From contig NW_027196406.1 in NCBI RefSeq assembly GCF_038502225.1, positions 28,785 through 92,784 of the forward strand: a DNA stretch of 64,000 nucleotides, in the 5' to 3' direction. Positions 50,585 through 62,115 of the stretch are shown piece by piece. The position numbers and the translations under genes were made by a program. Below the pieces are notes generated by a model, which had not been told where the DNA came from, ran no database searches, and saw nothing but the letters and a program-made list of their open reading frames with translations. The DNA is from Cherax quadricarinatus (lineage: Eukaryota; Arthropoda; Malacostraca; Decapoda; Parastacidae). Position 1 is the stretch's first letter. Every line of letters begins with the position of its first letter.

Positions 50585-51075
50585 ATACATTAAGATACTT
50601 ATGCAACATATGGGAATCTTTATTCTCATATGTCGCATAAGTTTCTCAATCTTCAAGTTGTCGGTTTTCGAACCATTTATCACATCTATAAGACACTGCA
50701 ACATCATGGGAACGTGATACAAGGAATTCTTCGGTACTTGTCCAACCTTTGGACGAAGACCTACTTACACTAGTGGAAGGTTCCACTGTGATCCCGCCTC
50801 CTGCTGCCACTCACCTGACTACAGTACATAAGTTACTTCTCCGGTCGTGTGTTGTACTTTCTACAAGAAAGTACAGCACACTGTACTGATGGACTGAACA
50901 CATCTCTTTTAGGCTGAGGGATTGATTACCTCAAACTCCTCCTCTCCTTTCCCCTCTCTGTTTTGTATTGGACTGATGAAGCCACTGTGTGGATAACGTT
51001 TTCTTAATAAAGATTCCCATATGTTCCATAAGTGTCTCAATCTTCACTTGTCGGTTTTCAAACCATTTATCACAC
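50585..51075 (+). repeat. Hammerhead-like repeat unit, decayed full copy
   Basis: Plus-oriented relative of the 378-bp unit, with GGTTTTCGAACC (50663-50674) and GGTTTTCAAACC (51054-51065) hairpins at its two ends. The core at 50970-51010 keeps CUGAUGA-A-GCCAC..GUGG but reads GAUAACGUU instead of GCGAAACGUU, so it is probably inactive. Confidence 0.75.
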
Positions 51076-51295
51076 AAAAACATTACACAGTTTCAAGAGA
51101 AGGTACGACAGGGCCTTTGGAAGTCAAGGATCAATAATTCCGGCAACTGTAGTTTGAGAGGCTGGGGCCCAGGAACTAAGATTCAACCCCCAACTGGGAG
51201 GGTTCAGAGGAAGTGAGTAACCTCTGAGATCAGGTTCAGTTTGAGATTATTTGGGTAAAGTAGAAGGAAAATAAATGATTGAGTGAGATCTCCAC

Positions 51296-51595
51296 TTTCG
51301 TAAGATGTCGTGGTGGAGTGTTGGAGGGGTGGAGTGTTGGAGTGGTGGAGGGGCGGAGGAGGAGAAGGGTGAAGGGATGGAGAGATAGAGTGATGGAGAT
51401 GTTCAGGAGTCGAGTAGTGGAAGGGGTGGTAAAACACAGAAGGATTGTGGAGATGGGCTGGTGGAGGGGTCGTAGTGGTGGAGGGGTGGTGGTGGAGGGG
51501 TGGTGGGGAGGGGTGAGGGAAGGGGAGGAAAGGGGAGTGAAGGAGAGGAGAGGGGAAGGGAGGGGAGGGGAGGGGAGGGGGAGAAGGAAAGCTTC
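51296..51595. repeat. G-rich, C-poor purine tract (GGTGGAGG/GGGGAGG)
   Basis: About 300 bp with almost no C on the plus strand, ending in GGGGAGGGGAGGGG runs. Strong G-quadruplex or triplex potential. Confidence 0.85.
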
Positions 51596-51734
51596 TTAGC
51601 TGATTGATTCATAACATTTTCAGGTTAGTGTTGGTATGTGTTGATAGTTAAGTGGGATGTTGAAGGATGGTAAGGGGAAGGGAAGAAGAGAAGAGAGGGG
51701 GAGGGGAAGAATAGGGTCATAAAATTTACTATAT

Positions 51735-51830
51735 TGTGCCAACACTGCACCCCCACCACACACACCCCACCACATACCCCCACCACATACCCCCACCACA
51801 TAACCTACACCACATTCCCTCACACCGTCG
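51735..51830. repeat. (CCACCACATACCC)n short tandem repeat
   Basis: Several ACCCCCACCACAT units with variants. Confidence 0.75.
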
Positions 51831-51889
51831 TAAAAAAAATTCCTCCCCGAATCGTGAGTCACTTGCATATTGTTCCAGGGTCGCTGGAA

Positions 51890-52115
51890 ATAAATCACTG
51901 ACCTTTTTTTTGGGGTTATTCCAGGTAATCTACACATATTCTGCTACCTGGAGGTTACCTGGAGGTTATTCCGGGGATCAACGCCCCCGCGGCCCGGTCC
52001 ATGACCAGGCCTCCCGATGGATCAGGGCCTGATCAACTAGGCTGCTACTGCTGCTATACATAATAATTTATGTAACTATATTTATGTGTACCTGTACCTG
52101 AATCAACTTACTAAC
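51890..52115 (-). mobile_element. LINE-C 3' tail and companion repeat
   Basis: 51970-52055 matches the LINE-C 3' end in reverse (CAACGCCCCCGCGGCCC, CAGGGCCTGATCAACTAGGC). It is flanked by the ACTGACCTTTTTT...ATCTACACA and GTGTACCTGTACCTGAATC blocks also seen at 25546-25680. Probably a 5'-truncated tail inserted in another repeat. Confidence 0.6.
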
Positions 52116-53213
52116 ACTGACTTTATTCTTCCTGTATTCACAGTGGTTATTATCCTTGGTGACTTTTGAAGGCCCAAAACAGAGCTTTCTGGATAAAAGT
52201 TTTTATGAGCTAGAAACAGTAAGTTTCGGAGCACAATTGCACACTATTTGGATGATTGCGACTGTCTTACATAGTAATATGCGTAAGTTACCATGGATAT
52301 CCCATGAGAAGTCAAGGAGAGGGATGCACTTCCACTGATTATTCTCTTGAAGCGTCGGTGAGAGCGACAAGTGGAGGTGAACGACCTTCATTGCAAAAAA
52401 ATGGGAGCCTTTATTGCAAGATTTTGTTTACAAGAGTACACGAACATGGGAGTACATGGGAAAGACTGACAGCAGAGGACTTGGAAGTCCACACCCAGGC
52501 TGTCTGCTGATAACAGCTATCTACTTCCCAGATGAAGGGGTCTCGTGTATTTTCTAGATATGTCAGACTAGGATTTCAAAAACAGAAGCATCTCGAGGCT
52601 TTATCCCATAAATGATAAAGCCTCAAGTAGGTGAAATCTTGTAATAATAAATTTTTTATACTGGATTTTTTTTCCCACTTTTAGGCGTTCTACAGGCTAA
52701 GAAAATTCTGACCCCAAAAAAGAACATATTGTGTAGTATGACAAATTTAAAAACAAACCGAGACATCTGTCTACAGTTCTGCCATCTTGCATCCACCATC
52801 TTGTATCATCTCAAAATTGAACCAAAAATGCCAATTGTGGGCGAAATGTCTTCAGATAAAGAAACCAGTGTGCTTAATGTCTAATAAAAACAAATTTAGA
52901 GAAACTTAAAGTGAATAGAGTAGCTGATCGTTTATTGTTAAACTTGCAGTATTATATATTATTGTGCAACTTGCGTAGTGTATCAGCTGTTGAATAAGTT
53001 TGGAGATGACTTAGTGATTCTTATGAGTTTACTGATTACAGGTAAACGTGACTTGAATCTCAGCTGGATACGAGGGAAAGATTTGACCAGTCAAGAGTCT
53101 GGGGAGTTGAAAGCCCTAGAGAGCTCCAAGTACCGGGATTTAAATGTTCCAGACGCACAGGGGTTTAAATGCCTCAGACGCGCTGAGGTTTAAATGTCCC
53201 AGACGCTCCTATA
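52116..53213. other. No gene; two terminal-repeat scraps
   Basis: 52585-52650 has an inverted GAGGCTTTAT/ATAAAGCCTC pair followed by AGGTGAAATC. 52835-52870 has GTGGGCGAAATGTC. Both fit decayed helix-GAAA blocks. Otherwise unassigned. Confidence 0.4.
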
Positions 53214-53215
53214 CA

Positions 53216-53276
<61 letters not shown>

Positions 53277-53277
53277 T
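53214..53277. repeat. (AAT)n microsatellite
   Basis: About 20 near-perfect units. Confidence 0.95.
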
Positions 53278-53428
53278 TTACTGATGCATCCCATATACGC
53301 GCGGCACTTCTACGCACGTAGACGCATGTCTGGCACCTGTATGTCACGGAGCGGTGGGGGGGGGGGATAATACGTGCTTTGAGGCATGTGTGTCCGTATC
53401 CCTCAGAGGACGTGACCCCAGCGTAGTG

Positions 53429-53469
<41 letters not shown>

Positions 53470-53582
53470 TGTGTGTGTATGTGTGTGTGTGTGTGTGTAT
53501 GTACTCACCTATTTGTACTCACCTATTTGTGGTTGCAGGGGTCGAGTCACAGCTCCTGGCCCCGCCTCTTCGCTGATTGCTA

Positions 53583-55064
53583 CTAGGTTCTCTCTCTCCC
53601 TGCCCCATGAGCTCTATCATACCTCGCCTTAAAACTATGTATGGTTCCTGCCTCCACCACATCACTTTCTAGGCTATTCCACGGCCTGACTACTCTATGA
53701 CTGAAGAAATACTTCCTAACATCCCTTTGATTCATCTGAGTCTTCAACTTCCAATTGTGACCTCTTGTGTCTGTGTCCCATCTCTGGAACATCCCGTCTT
53801 TGTCCACCTCGTCTATTCCGCGCAGTATTTTATATGTCGTTATCATGTCTCCCCTGACCCTCCTGGCCTCCAGTGTCGTCAGGCCGATTTCCCTCAACCT
53901 TTCTTCATAGGACAATCCCCGTAACTCTGGGACTAGTCTTGTTGCAAACCTTTGCACTTTCTCTAATTTCTTGACGTGCTTGACTAGGTGTGGATTCCAA
54001 ACTGGTGCTGCATACTCCAGTATGGGCCTGACGTAGATGGTATACAGAGTCTTAAACGAATCCTTACTGAGGTATTGGAACGCTATCCGTAGGTTTGCCA
54101 GGCGCCCGTATGCTGCAGCAGTTATCTGATTGATGTGCGCCTCAGGAGATATGCTCGGTGTTATACTCACCCCCAGATCTTTTTCTTTGAGTGAGGTTTG
54201 CAGTCTTTGGCCATCTAAACTATATTGTGTCTGAGGTCTTCTTTGCCCTTCCCCAATCTTCATGACTTCGCATTTGGCAGGGTTAAATTCAAGGAGCCAG
54301 TTGCTGGACCAGGCTTGTAGCCTGTCCAGGTCTCTTTGTAGTCCTGCCTGATCCTCGTCCGATTTGATTCTTCTCATTAACTTCACATCATCTGCAAACA
54401 AGGACACTTCTGAGTCTATCCCTTCCGTTATGTCGTTCACGTATACCAAGAACAGCACAGGTCCTAGGACTGACCCCTGTGGGACCCCGCTTGTCACAGG
54501 CGCCCACTCTGACACCTCGTCGCGTACCATGACTCGTTGTTGCCTCCCTGTCAGATATTCTCTGATCCATTGCAGTGCCTTTCCTGTTATGTGTGCCTGG
54601 TCCTCTAGCTTTTGCAGTAACCTCTTGTGAGGAACTGTGTCGTAGGCCTTCTTGCAGTCCAAAAATACGCAGTCGATCCACCCCTCTCTCTCTTGTCTTA
54701 CTTCTGTCACCTTGTCATAAAACTCTAGTAGGTTTGTGACACAGGATTTTCCTTCCCTGAAACCGTGCTGGTTGTCAATTATACACTTGTTTCTTTCCAG
54801 GTGCCCCACCACTCTCCTCCTGATGATCTTCTCCATGACCTTGCATACTATACACGTTAGTGATACAGGTCTGTAGTTTAGTGCCTCATGTCTGTCTCCC
54901 TTTTTAAAAAATGGGACTACATTTGCCATTTTCCATACCTCAGGGAGTTGCCCAGTTTCAAATGATGTGTTGAAGATCTTTGTTAATGGCTCACACAATA
55001 TCTCTGCTCCCTCTTTAAGGACCCATCGTACTTGTTTGTTATTCCATCTGCATTTGTATACCAC
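53583..55064 (-). pseudogene. LINE-E2 ORF2: endonuclease start fused to RT by deletion
   Basis: Intact RT: RPVSLTCIVCKVMEKIIRRR, CVFLDCKKAYDTVPHKRLLQ (motif A), SGVPQGSVLGPVLFLVYVND (motif B), SLFADDVKLMRR (motif C), RPILEYAAPVWNPHL, and a C-terminus ending GAGRERT. Just upstream, in another frame, is KLKVWYTNADGITNKYD, the first block of a CR1-type endonuclease. The jump from it to the RT linker near 55010 shows that roughly the whole endonuclease has been lost. The RT frame itself has no stops, so decay is recent, but this copy cannot move alone. Confidence 0.88.
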
Positions 55065-55215
55065 ACCTTCAACTTCTTTTCTAAGACTGTGGTCTGGGAA
55101 GTATATTGGGGTTGGGGAAGTGGCAGACCTGGTAAGGAACTATGGGTTGTTGCTGTGGGGGTGAAGTTTGTAATGTAGTGGGTGTGGGCATTGGATGTGG
55201 CATGGGTGTTTTGAT

Positions 55216-55587
55216 TTAGAGTGTTTGGTTGCACTGGGGTTGACCTGGTTGGGAGGCTTCTATAGGAAGTTGTGAGGGAGGCTGTATTTGATCTTCTTCC
55301 TTGGTCTGGGATCTCCTGTCTGTCTTCTCCATCCCCTCTCTTTCCTCCTTTCGCCTTTGTACCATCTCTCTCAGTTTCTTCCTTTCTTCTTGTGTTCTGT
55401 CGCGGTCGAGATACACCTTCCTGTATGCCGTCATGTCCCTTAATCGTGCTTTCTCCTGCAGGATCCTGGTCCGAGTCGCTTCTGCCTTGAAGGTCACTCT
55501 CACTGGCCGGGTTCTTTTTTTTACAAAGCCCCCTATTCTCCGAAAATTTTCCAGCTGGGTCATATCGTCTTCTCCTATTGCTTTCAT
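55216..55587 (-). pseudogene. LINE-E2 ORF1, C-terminal part
   Basis: About 123 codons from an ATG at 55587: TRPVRVTFKAEATRTRILQE, KVYLDRDRTQEERKKLREMV and a charged, coiled-coil-like tail. This matches ORF1 C-termini of CR1-like LINEs. A further stretch upstream (about 55630-55750, ENERVRSVFVYGLQEVEG) is the preceding part, separated by a TGA, so ORF1 is broken. Confidence 0.75.
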
Positions 55588-55804
55588 GATGCTTTCAATT
55601 GCTTTTTTTCCCCTTGTTTTCTTGCTTCATATGTTTCCCCCTTCGACTTCCTGGAGCCCATACACAAAGACTGACCTCACCCTTTCATTCTCCCACTGCA
55701 TATCCCTGTGTATCCCCTCATTTAATTTGGTTTCCTCCACTGCAGCTTTCCTTTCATCAGTTTCACTGGCTAATGTACTTGGGCTCAGTGGCCTGTCATT
55801 TTCC

Positions 55805-55846
55805 CTTCTCGGCTTTCCTTGGGCTCTGTTGTTGTTGTTGTTGTTG

Positions 55847-55903
<57 letters not shown>

Positions 55904-55930
55904 CACCTATATGTACTCACCTATATGTGG
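55805..55930. repeat. (GTT)n, (GT)n and LINE-E tail end
   Basis: (GTT)n at 55826-55848, (GT)n to 55895, then TACTCACCTATATG twice, the reverse of the LINE-E 3' end. Confidence 0.85.
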
Positions 55931-56110
55931 CGTTGCAATACCCAGATCTAAGGTATGCTACCACCCTATCTATGGCACGCAACTTGCAATAGTTAGCTTA
56001 CGCCAGGGTACCTACTTACTGCTTAGGTGACTTAGGGGCAATAGGTATAAGGAAACATCGCCTACGTTTCTCCCCATACCTGCTCCAGCCATATGTGAAG
56101 CGTTTTGGAC
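55931..56110 (-). repeat. SINE-like repeat scrap
   Basis: GGTACCTACTTACTGCTTAGGTGA...GGGGCAATAGGTATAAGGAA resembles 60300-60365 of the SINE-A copy. The outer parts differ. Confidence 0.5.
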
Positions 56111-56399
56111 CAGTTTTTGTCTGAGTATCGATCAGGATTTTTTTTCCTCCAGAATATGCCTGCCAAAATTCGGGGTGCGTCTTATATGCTCGTGAGTCGT
56201 ATATGCCGAAAAATACGGTAATTCAACTGCAAGAGGTGAAGTCTAAGGGAGTAGATTCCAAGAGGAATTTAGAATGATGAAATGATTAGCCTGTGATACT
56301 GATGCTAATATATGTGTATAAGATGGGTAGATTTGAGGTACTAATTATCCACTATGTTTTTATAAGTGGTTGTTTGTAAATGAGCCTCTCTAGACTATT
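56111..56399. other. No gene seen
   Basis: Unassigned AT-rich sequence. Confidence 0.45.
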
Positions 56400-56575
56400 T
56401 TCTTCAACAAACCGGCCGTATCCCACTGAGGCAGGGTGACCTAAAAAAGAAAAACGAAAGTTTCTCTTTTAAACAGAAGAAGGGGTTACTAGCAACTTAC
56501 TCCTGGCATTTTAGTCGCCTCTTACGACAGGCTTACGAAGGAAGAATTCTGTACCATTTCCCCATGGAGACTATA
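56400..56575 (+). repeat. Dispersed repeat (TCTTACGACAGGCTTACGAAGG type)
   Basis: CGGCCGTATCCCACTGAGGC...GTCGCCTCTTACGACAGGC...GAATTCTGTACCATTTCCCC. A shorter piece (AGAATTCTATTCCACATCCC, CATGGAG) is at 35935-35962. Family not named. Confidence 0.55.
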
Positions 56576-56859
56576 TTATTACTATTATTAATATGTGGAG
56601 GTGGAAAGCACAGTGCTTGCACTCTGAGGGATGACTGAGGTTGTCGACGCTAGGAAGGTCATCTGAACTGTAATGTTTTAATACTTCTGGCTAGACAGCT
56701 ATTACATGATTGAGGATGAATGGGTTTCTTCTTGAATCTCCTTACCTCTGTGGAAGCCGGCTGTGTAAAAAGCAACATTCACCAGAGAGACGCAGTGGGT
56801 CATACAGTGATAAATGCTAGACTTGTATGAGCTGACAGAGATATACTGTATGAAGGAAA
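56576..56859. other. No gene seen
   Basis: Unassigned. Confidence 0.4.
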
Positions 56860-57310
56860 AGAATCGGATACAAGGGAACGTTGATGATAAAAGACACAAA
56901 TGAATCACAGTGATATCAGAAAGTACCTCTTCGCTCTGAAGGGTGTTAGGAAATCTGGATCAGAAAGTACCTCTTCGCTCTGAAGGGTGTTACGAAATCT
57001 GGATCAGAAAGTACCTCTTCGCTCTGAAGGGTGTTACGAAATCTGGATCAGAAAGTACCTCTTCGCTCTGAAGGGTGTTACGAAATCTGGATCAGAAAGT
57101 ACCTATTCACTCTTAGGAATATAACGAAATCTAGATCAGAGAGTAGGAGAGGCGGATCCTATACACAAAATTTTTAGAATAGGTGTAACAGGGTACAAGA
57201 GGTCGAGAATTTAAGTGTGATATCTGGTGAGAGACTGAAAAGTAGAGAGGACCGGGAGCCGAGACTCGACCCTTCCCCACGGCAACCACACCTATGGATT
57301 TCTGCGTAGT
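56860..57310 (+). pseudogene. LINE-E relic with a 44-bp minisatellite grown inside it
   Basis: 56890-56940 (AAAGACACAAATGAATCACA...AGAAAGTACCTCTTCGCTCT) matches the C-terminal coding region of LINE-E, and 57255-57300 matches its 3' UTR. Between them a 44-bp segment starting TCAGAAAGTACCTCTTCGCT is repeated about 4.5 times (56914-57110). Confidence 0.75.
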
Positions 57311-57589
57311 TGTAACCTCCTTACCTTGACCTTGTCTGTGGTTAGTCGTACTTAACACTGGTTTCTGCATCTCAGCTGATTGGCTGCGCAGCTGTTTCGT
57401 CACTCACAACGTCATAGATCCCCTCAGCTTATGGTTTGTTTACATTTCGGCCTCCCACTGTGACGTCACTCACACGTCATCTCTCAGCTGACGGATTGTT
57501 TACGTCTGGAAAGATTGTCATTCATTTTTTTTTCCTAAAGAAATTAGTATGTATCCGAACTTCATTTTGGTTTAAGATAATTGTCCCCA
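57311..57589. other. No gene seen
   Basis: Unassigned; a repeated GTGACGTCACTCAC-like word around 57400-57480. Confidence 0.4.
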
Positions 57590-57698
57590 CAGGGACAATT
57601 ATGCTTCACTCTTGACGTCGGTGAAGGGCTCTTGATCACAGAAACTTGAGCTCCTTTCCTTGGATCGATTCCCCAAGGTTTAGCATTTTGTCATGAAG

Positions 57699-57734
<36 letters not shown>

Positions 57735-57735
57735 T
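57590..57735 (+). mobile_element. SINE-B fragment with (AAT)n tail
   Basis: GACGTCGGTGAAGGGCTCTTGATC matches the SINE-B head, and GGTTTAGCATTTTGTCATGAAG + (AAT)n its tail; the middle is short. Confidence 0.65.
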
Positions 57736-57777
57736 TTTTTTTACAATAACTATTACAATAATGATAGTCCCAGATTA

Positions 57778-57850
<73 letters not shown>

Positions 57851-57960
57851 CAGTAATAATAATAATAATATTATTATTATTATTAATGACAATATTAACA
57901 ATAGTAATGATAATCCCAAAGTGCTACTACTACTAATTATAATAATAATGAAATTATAAA
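57736..57960. repeat. (ATT)n/(AGT)n/(AAT)n microsatellite cluster
   Basis: Adjacent triplet blocks of different phase. Confidence 0.9.
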
Positions 57961-58019
57961 TAAATAGATAAATATGTCGGTAAGTTTTATTCGTTTATTC
58001 AGGGGAAAAATAAAATTTC

Positions 58020-58550
58020 CTACATATTACACATATTGTTACACATATTATTACACATATTATTACACATTGTTACACATATTACATATTACACATATTA
58101 CACATATTATTACACATATTACACATATTATTACACATATTACACATTACACATATTACACATTATTACACATATTACACATATTACACATATTACACAT
58201 TACACGTATTATTACACATTATTACACATTATTACACATTATTACACATATTATACATATTACACATATACATATCACACATATTACACATATACATATT
58301 ACACATTATCACACATATTACACATATTACACATATTACACATTACACACATTATTACACATTACACATTATTACACATTATTACACATATACATATTAC
58401 ACATTATCACACATATTACACATATTACACATATTACACATACATATTACACATATTATCACACATATTATCACATATACATATTACACATATTACACAT
58501 ATTACACATTACACATATTACACATATTACATATATTACACATATTCTAG
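58020..58550. repeat. (ATTACACAT)n minisatellite
   Basis: About 530 bp of 9-bp TTACACATA units mixed with ATTATTACACAT forms. Confidence 0.95.
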
Positions 58551-58965
<415 letters not shown>

Positions 58966-58974
58966 AGAAAAACT

Positions 58975-59120
58975 CTTAATTCCCTATTCCTTCTCCCCCA
59001 TTCCTTCTTCCCTATTCCTTCTTCCCCATTCCCTCTTCCCCATTCCTTCTTCCCCACTCTTTCTCCCCCACTCTTTCTTCCCCATTCCTTGTACCCTATT
59101 CCTACTCCTCTATTCCTACA
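58975..59120. repeat. Pyrimidine-rich ~15-bp repeat
   Basis: CCCTATTCCTTCTTC / CCCATTCCCTCTTCC-type units. Confidence 0.8.
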
Positions 59121-60164
59121 TCCCAATCCCAATTCTTTAGACTGCCTCCAGCAGGTCAAGACGAACACCAACAGCCTGGCTGATCAAGAACAAGGTCGAA
59201 CTCAGAGCACTATTTACACATGAACTAACTACAATTTACCATATTCTTATTCATCATAAAGTCAGTATTCTTGGGTTAGATCTATTAGTACGCCTACTAT
59301 TTGTGCCGGACTCCTGGCATTCCTAGAAGAGCGTCTAGGTGCAGCTAGAAGCCTCCTAGCTACCATTGCAGTTCTAGATGCGGCCTTACAATTACCAGAC
59401 ACATATGCAACACATATTCTTACTGTTGCAACATTTTGCCTGCTCAGTAGGCCTCTTCTGTTAGATGAGAAACTTTGCTAAGCCTGCTTAGTTTTATAGA
59501 TAGATACTTACTACCTAGTTTCCTTAATTTCTAAGTTACTTGCTTGACTTAGTTACTTAGCTTTGTACATATTTACTTACTAGCTAGCAAACCACGGAAC
59601 GGGTGGGCTTTGAACCCGTGGCGAGTGAGACGGAAAACTCCAGGCCAGTGTTAACTTTACTAATTTCTAAGTAAGTTAGTTACATACATAATTATTTACT
59701 AGCTTACTTTCTAAGTAACTTAGTTGCGGATTTACTTCGATGGCAGGCATTGCCGTAAAGTAGAAAGACCGGCGAAACCCCCAAAAATTAATATATACGT
59801 CGTTTTGCTCTTCGCAGAGCTTTAATAACAACGTTTCGCTCTGTGTAAAGCCGAATCAAATCTAGATGAAGTTCTATATAGAGTGGTGTCTTATCCATTA
59901 TAAGCCCCTTTCCGGTCACAAGACGGAAACATCAACTGGATGAAGAGACATAAACGTCAAGGAGATCTGATTGTGCGAAACGAGGGAGCGAAACGAGGGT
60001 AGGATCCAAGACAGAGAGGAAGTGCCTTGAGGGTGCGTGAGTTCCGTTATTACGTCCTGTAGATTTACAGTCGTAATAAGGAAAGTGATAAGCTGGGGAG
60101 ATTCACATGGGGTGGGTTGGTACGTGAAAAATGGGTTGGTGTGGGGGGTGGGTTGGAGTGTGGG
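59121..60164. other. Repeat scraps, no gene
   Basis: 59150-59200 resembles the LINE-C tail (AACAGCCTGGCTGATCAAGA). 59583-59650 is a tRNA-SINE scrap (GGAACGGGTGGGCTTTGAAC, CCGTGGCGAGTGAGAC). 59795-59860 has a decayed fold-back (GCTCTTCGCAGAGCTTTAAT, CAACGTTTCGCTCTG). No coding region. Confidence 0.5.
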
Positions 60165-60440
60165 GAGGTAAGATTTTGTTGGGATTTTTAACATGGAGGG
60201 TTAGCCACCCAGGTTAGTCCAAGGAAGTCAGTGAGTCATCGAGGGACTGTCTTATTTCTATTGGGGTCCCCCAGGATGCCACCCATGCCAGTGGACTAGC
60301 ACCCAGGTACCTACTTGCTTGCTAGGTGAGCAGGAACAACAGGTGTAAGGAATCAGGCCTAATGTTTCCACCCTTAGCGGGGATCCAAACACGGACACCC
60401 AGAGTGTGAGGCGAGAGTGTTGCCGACCAGGCCATGGACC
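60165..60440 (-). mobile_element. tRNA-derived SINE family A, most complete copy
   Basis: On the minus strand the head reads GGCCTGGTCGGCAACACTCT (A box TGGTCGGCAAC) and GTGTTTGGATCCCCGC (B-box-like, GTTTGGATCC), spaced as in a tRNA. The body with AGTCCACTGGCATGGGTGGC follows, and the 3' end is AAAATCTTACC. About 275 bp. RNA polymerase III transcription is expected for this class. Confidence 0.75.
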
Positions 60441-60640
60441 ACCTTGGGTAGGTTGGACTTTCTCTCATCAGGTTAATTTTCATGTCAGTCCGTGGCCAAG
60501 GATAACTAGTTTCTGGAGCCGGATAGCTTCGTAAAGCCGGATAGCTTCCCGAAGCCAGATATCCTATTGCAGCCAGATATCTTAAGCGTCAGCCTCCAGT
60601 CTAGGGATGACCCAGTTTTGGAGTGCCTCTGTTATCCTAT

Positions 60641-60812
60641 ATTATTATTATTATTATTATTATTGAGGAGCGCTAAACCCGTAGGGGATTATACAGCGCC
60701 TGTGAGGGTGGGGGGTTGGAAGGCATTCACGCTCAATTTAGGGAACCGGAGCACAGATCCAATTCCCTAGATCAAGAGCCCCTTACCAGCGTCACGGAAC
60801 CTTCCTTGAGGG
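60641..60812 (-). mobile_element. SINE-B copy with (AAT)n tail
   Basis: Minus strand starts CCCTCAAGGAAGGTTCCGTG and ends GGTTTAGCGCTCCTC + (AAT)n (seen as (ATT)n at 60641-60663). Near full length. Target duplication unclear. Confidence 0.85.
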
Positions 60813-60869
60813 CTATCATTCTGCAGATTTTCCCGTGGACGTTTCTAGAACAGTTAGTGGGTAGCTTTC

Positions 60870-60879
<10 letters not shown>

Positions 60880-60915
<36 letters not shown>
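60880..60915. repeat. (CT)n microsatellite
   Basis: CTGTCTGT then (CT)n. Confidence 0.9.
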
Positions 60916-60919
<4 letters not shown>

Positions 60920-61004
60920 GCCGAATTGATCAACTAGGTCAATCTGCCCTGATAATTGAATATTTCTCAAATTTCCTTTTTAGGATTAATATGTAGATTC
61001 TACA

Positions 61005-61010
<6 letters not shown>

Positions 61011-61088
<78 letters not shown>
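61011..61088. repeat. (AT)n microsatellite, left of MITE-like element
   Basis: About 39 AT units. Confidence 0.97.
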
Positions 61089-61092
<4 letters not shown>

Positions 61093-61477
61093 GTGCCGAA
61101 TATGTAAAACTGATCAATTAGCAAGAACTCATTTAAAATTAAGTCCTTTCTAAAATGTTCTCTTACACGTTTAAAGATATATTTTTTTCATTAAAGTTAA
61201 TGTAAAAATTTATAATTTTGCACCAAAAGAATCTTAGAAAACTTGCCTAACCTTATTATAACAAGAGCAATTTATTTTAGCCTAACCCAACTAAATATAT
61301 TTTAGATTTGTTTACAGTAATTTAATACTAAACAAACACAGTGAAATATAATTTTTTCGTTACGTTCAGAATGATTTTGGCGAAATTATTGCATACACAA
61401 ATTTTCACTTGTCCTATATGGCAAGATGAACCTTGCTATTTAAGCCAAGATAGCAAGTTCTGCCTATTCGGCACGAC

Positions 61478-61478
<1 letters not shown>
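61089..61478. mobile_element. 390-bp MITE-like element with 14-bp terminal inverted repeats
   Basis: Begins TGTCGTGCCGAATA (61089-61102) and ends with its exact reverse complement (61465-61478). The AT-rich interior has no coding capacity. It sits between two (AT)n tracts, so any TA target duplication is hidden. Most likely a non-autonomous DNA transposon that inserts at TA; superfamily not assigned. Confidence 0.75.

Positions 61479-61541
<63 letters not shown>
61479..61541. repeat. (AT)n microsatellite, right of MITE-like element
   Basis: About 30 TA units. Confidence 0.97.
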
Positions 61542-61977
61542 ATAAAATCTAACTTCTCTCACATAAGGTGTCAATGACCAGTCTAAGATCATGACGGAAA
61601 AGTTCATGCATGCAAGCAAGCTCACCTCTCCATCGCCACGTTGCGTCACCTTGGGTCACGTTGCGTCATCCCAGCCACTCCACGCGATATTAGTAAACAT
61701 AATATGACGCAATCGAGAGCTTCATTGAGCAGATCTGCCATCCTTCTCCATTTTCTCCACACATATCTTCTAATTCAATTTGTATTTCTGCCTTCCTATA
61801 TTGTGCACTGACACAGGATGCACTTACTCCTCTACTGATCTAGTTTTGCTGGTGATTTGAGAGCGTGGTCATGATCATTTATTAAAATAAAATTTCGCAA
61901 ATTCATGATGAGTTGGCAGCCCTAGTCAAATGGATGACTCATGTGACGTCACTGACATGGTTGCCAGCGGTCGCTGC
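61542..61977. other. No gene seen
   Basis: Unique sequence. A GTTGCGTCA/CACGTTGCGTCA short repeat at 61640-61670. Confidence 0.45.
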
Positions 61978-62115
61978 CATTATTATTATTTTTATCGAAA
62001 AGCTCTAAGTCCGTAGGAGCCAAACAGCGCCTGGGGACCGGGAGGTAATTATATCTGATCCAAGGTAAAGGAAGGTAACTCCAATTCACTGGATCAAGAG
62101 CCATTCACCAATAGT
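61978..62115 (-). mobile_element. SINE-B copy, diverged
   Basis: Tail GGCGCTGTTTGGCTCC...GACTTAGAGCTTTTCGATAA + (ATA)n and head TTGGTGAATGGCTCTTGATCC on the minus strand. The middle differs from other copies. Confidence 0.75.

Larger units (their letters stand above)
53430..55846 (-). mobile_element. LINE-E2, internally deleted CR1-like LINE
   Basis: Minus-strand copy: ORF1 C-terminal part (about 55216-55800), start of the endonuclease (55010-55080), RT to the C-terminus (53583-55010), short 3' UTR, GTGAGTAC and an (AC)n tail (seen as (GT)n at 53430-53500). Most of the endonuclease and the linker to RT are missing. The 5' side also meets (GTT)n(GT)n at 55810-55895. Confidence 0.88.

Noticed and set aside
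59583..59650. tRNA gene
   Set aside because: A B-box-like block is present, but no acceptor stem or full cloverleaf; the same block recurs with tRNA-SINE scraps.
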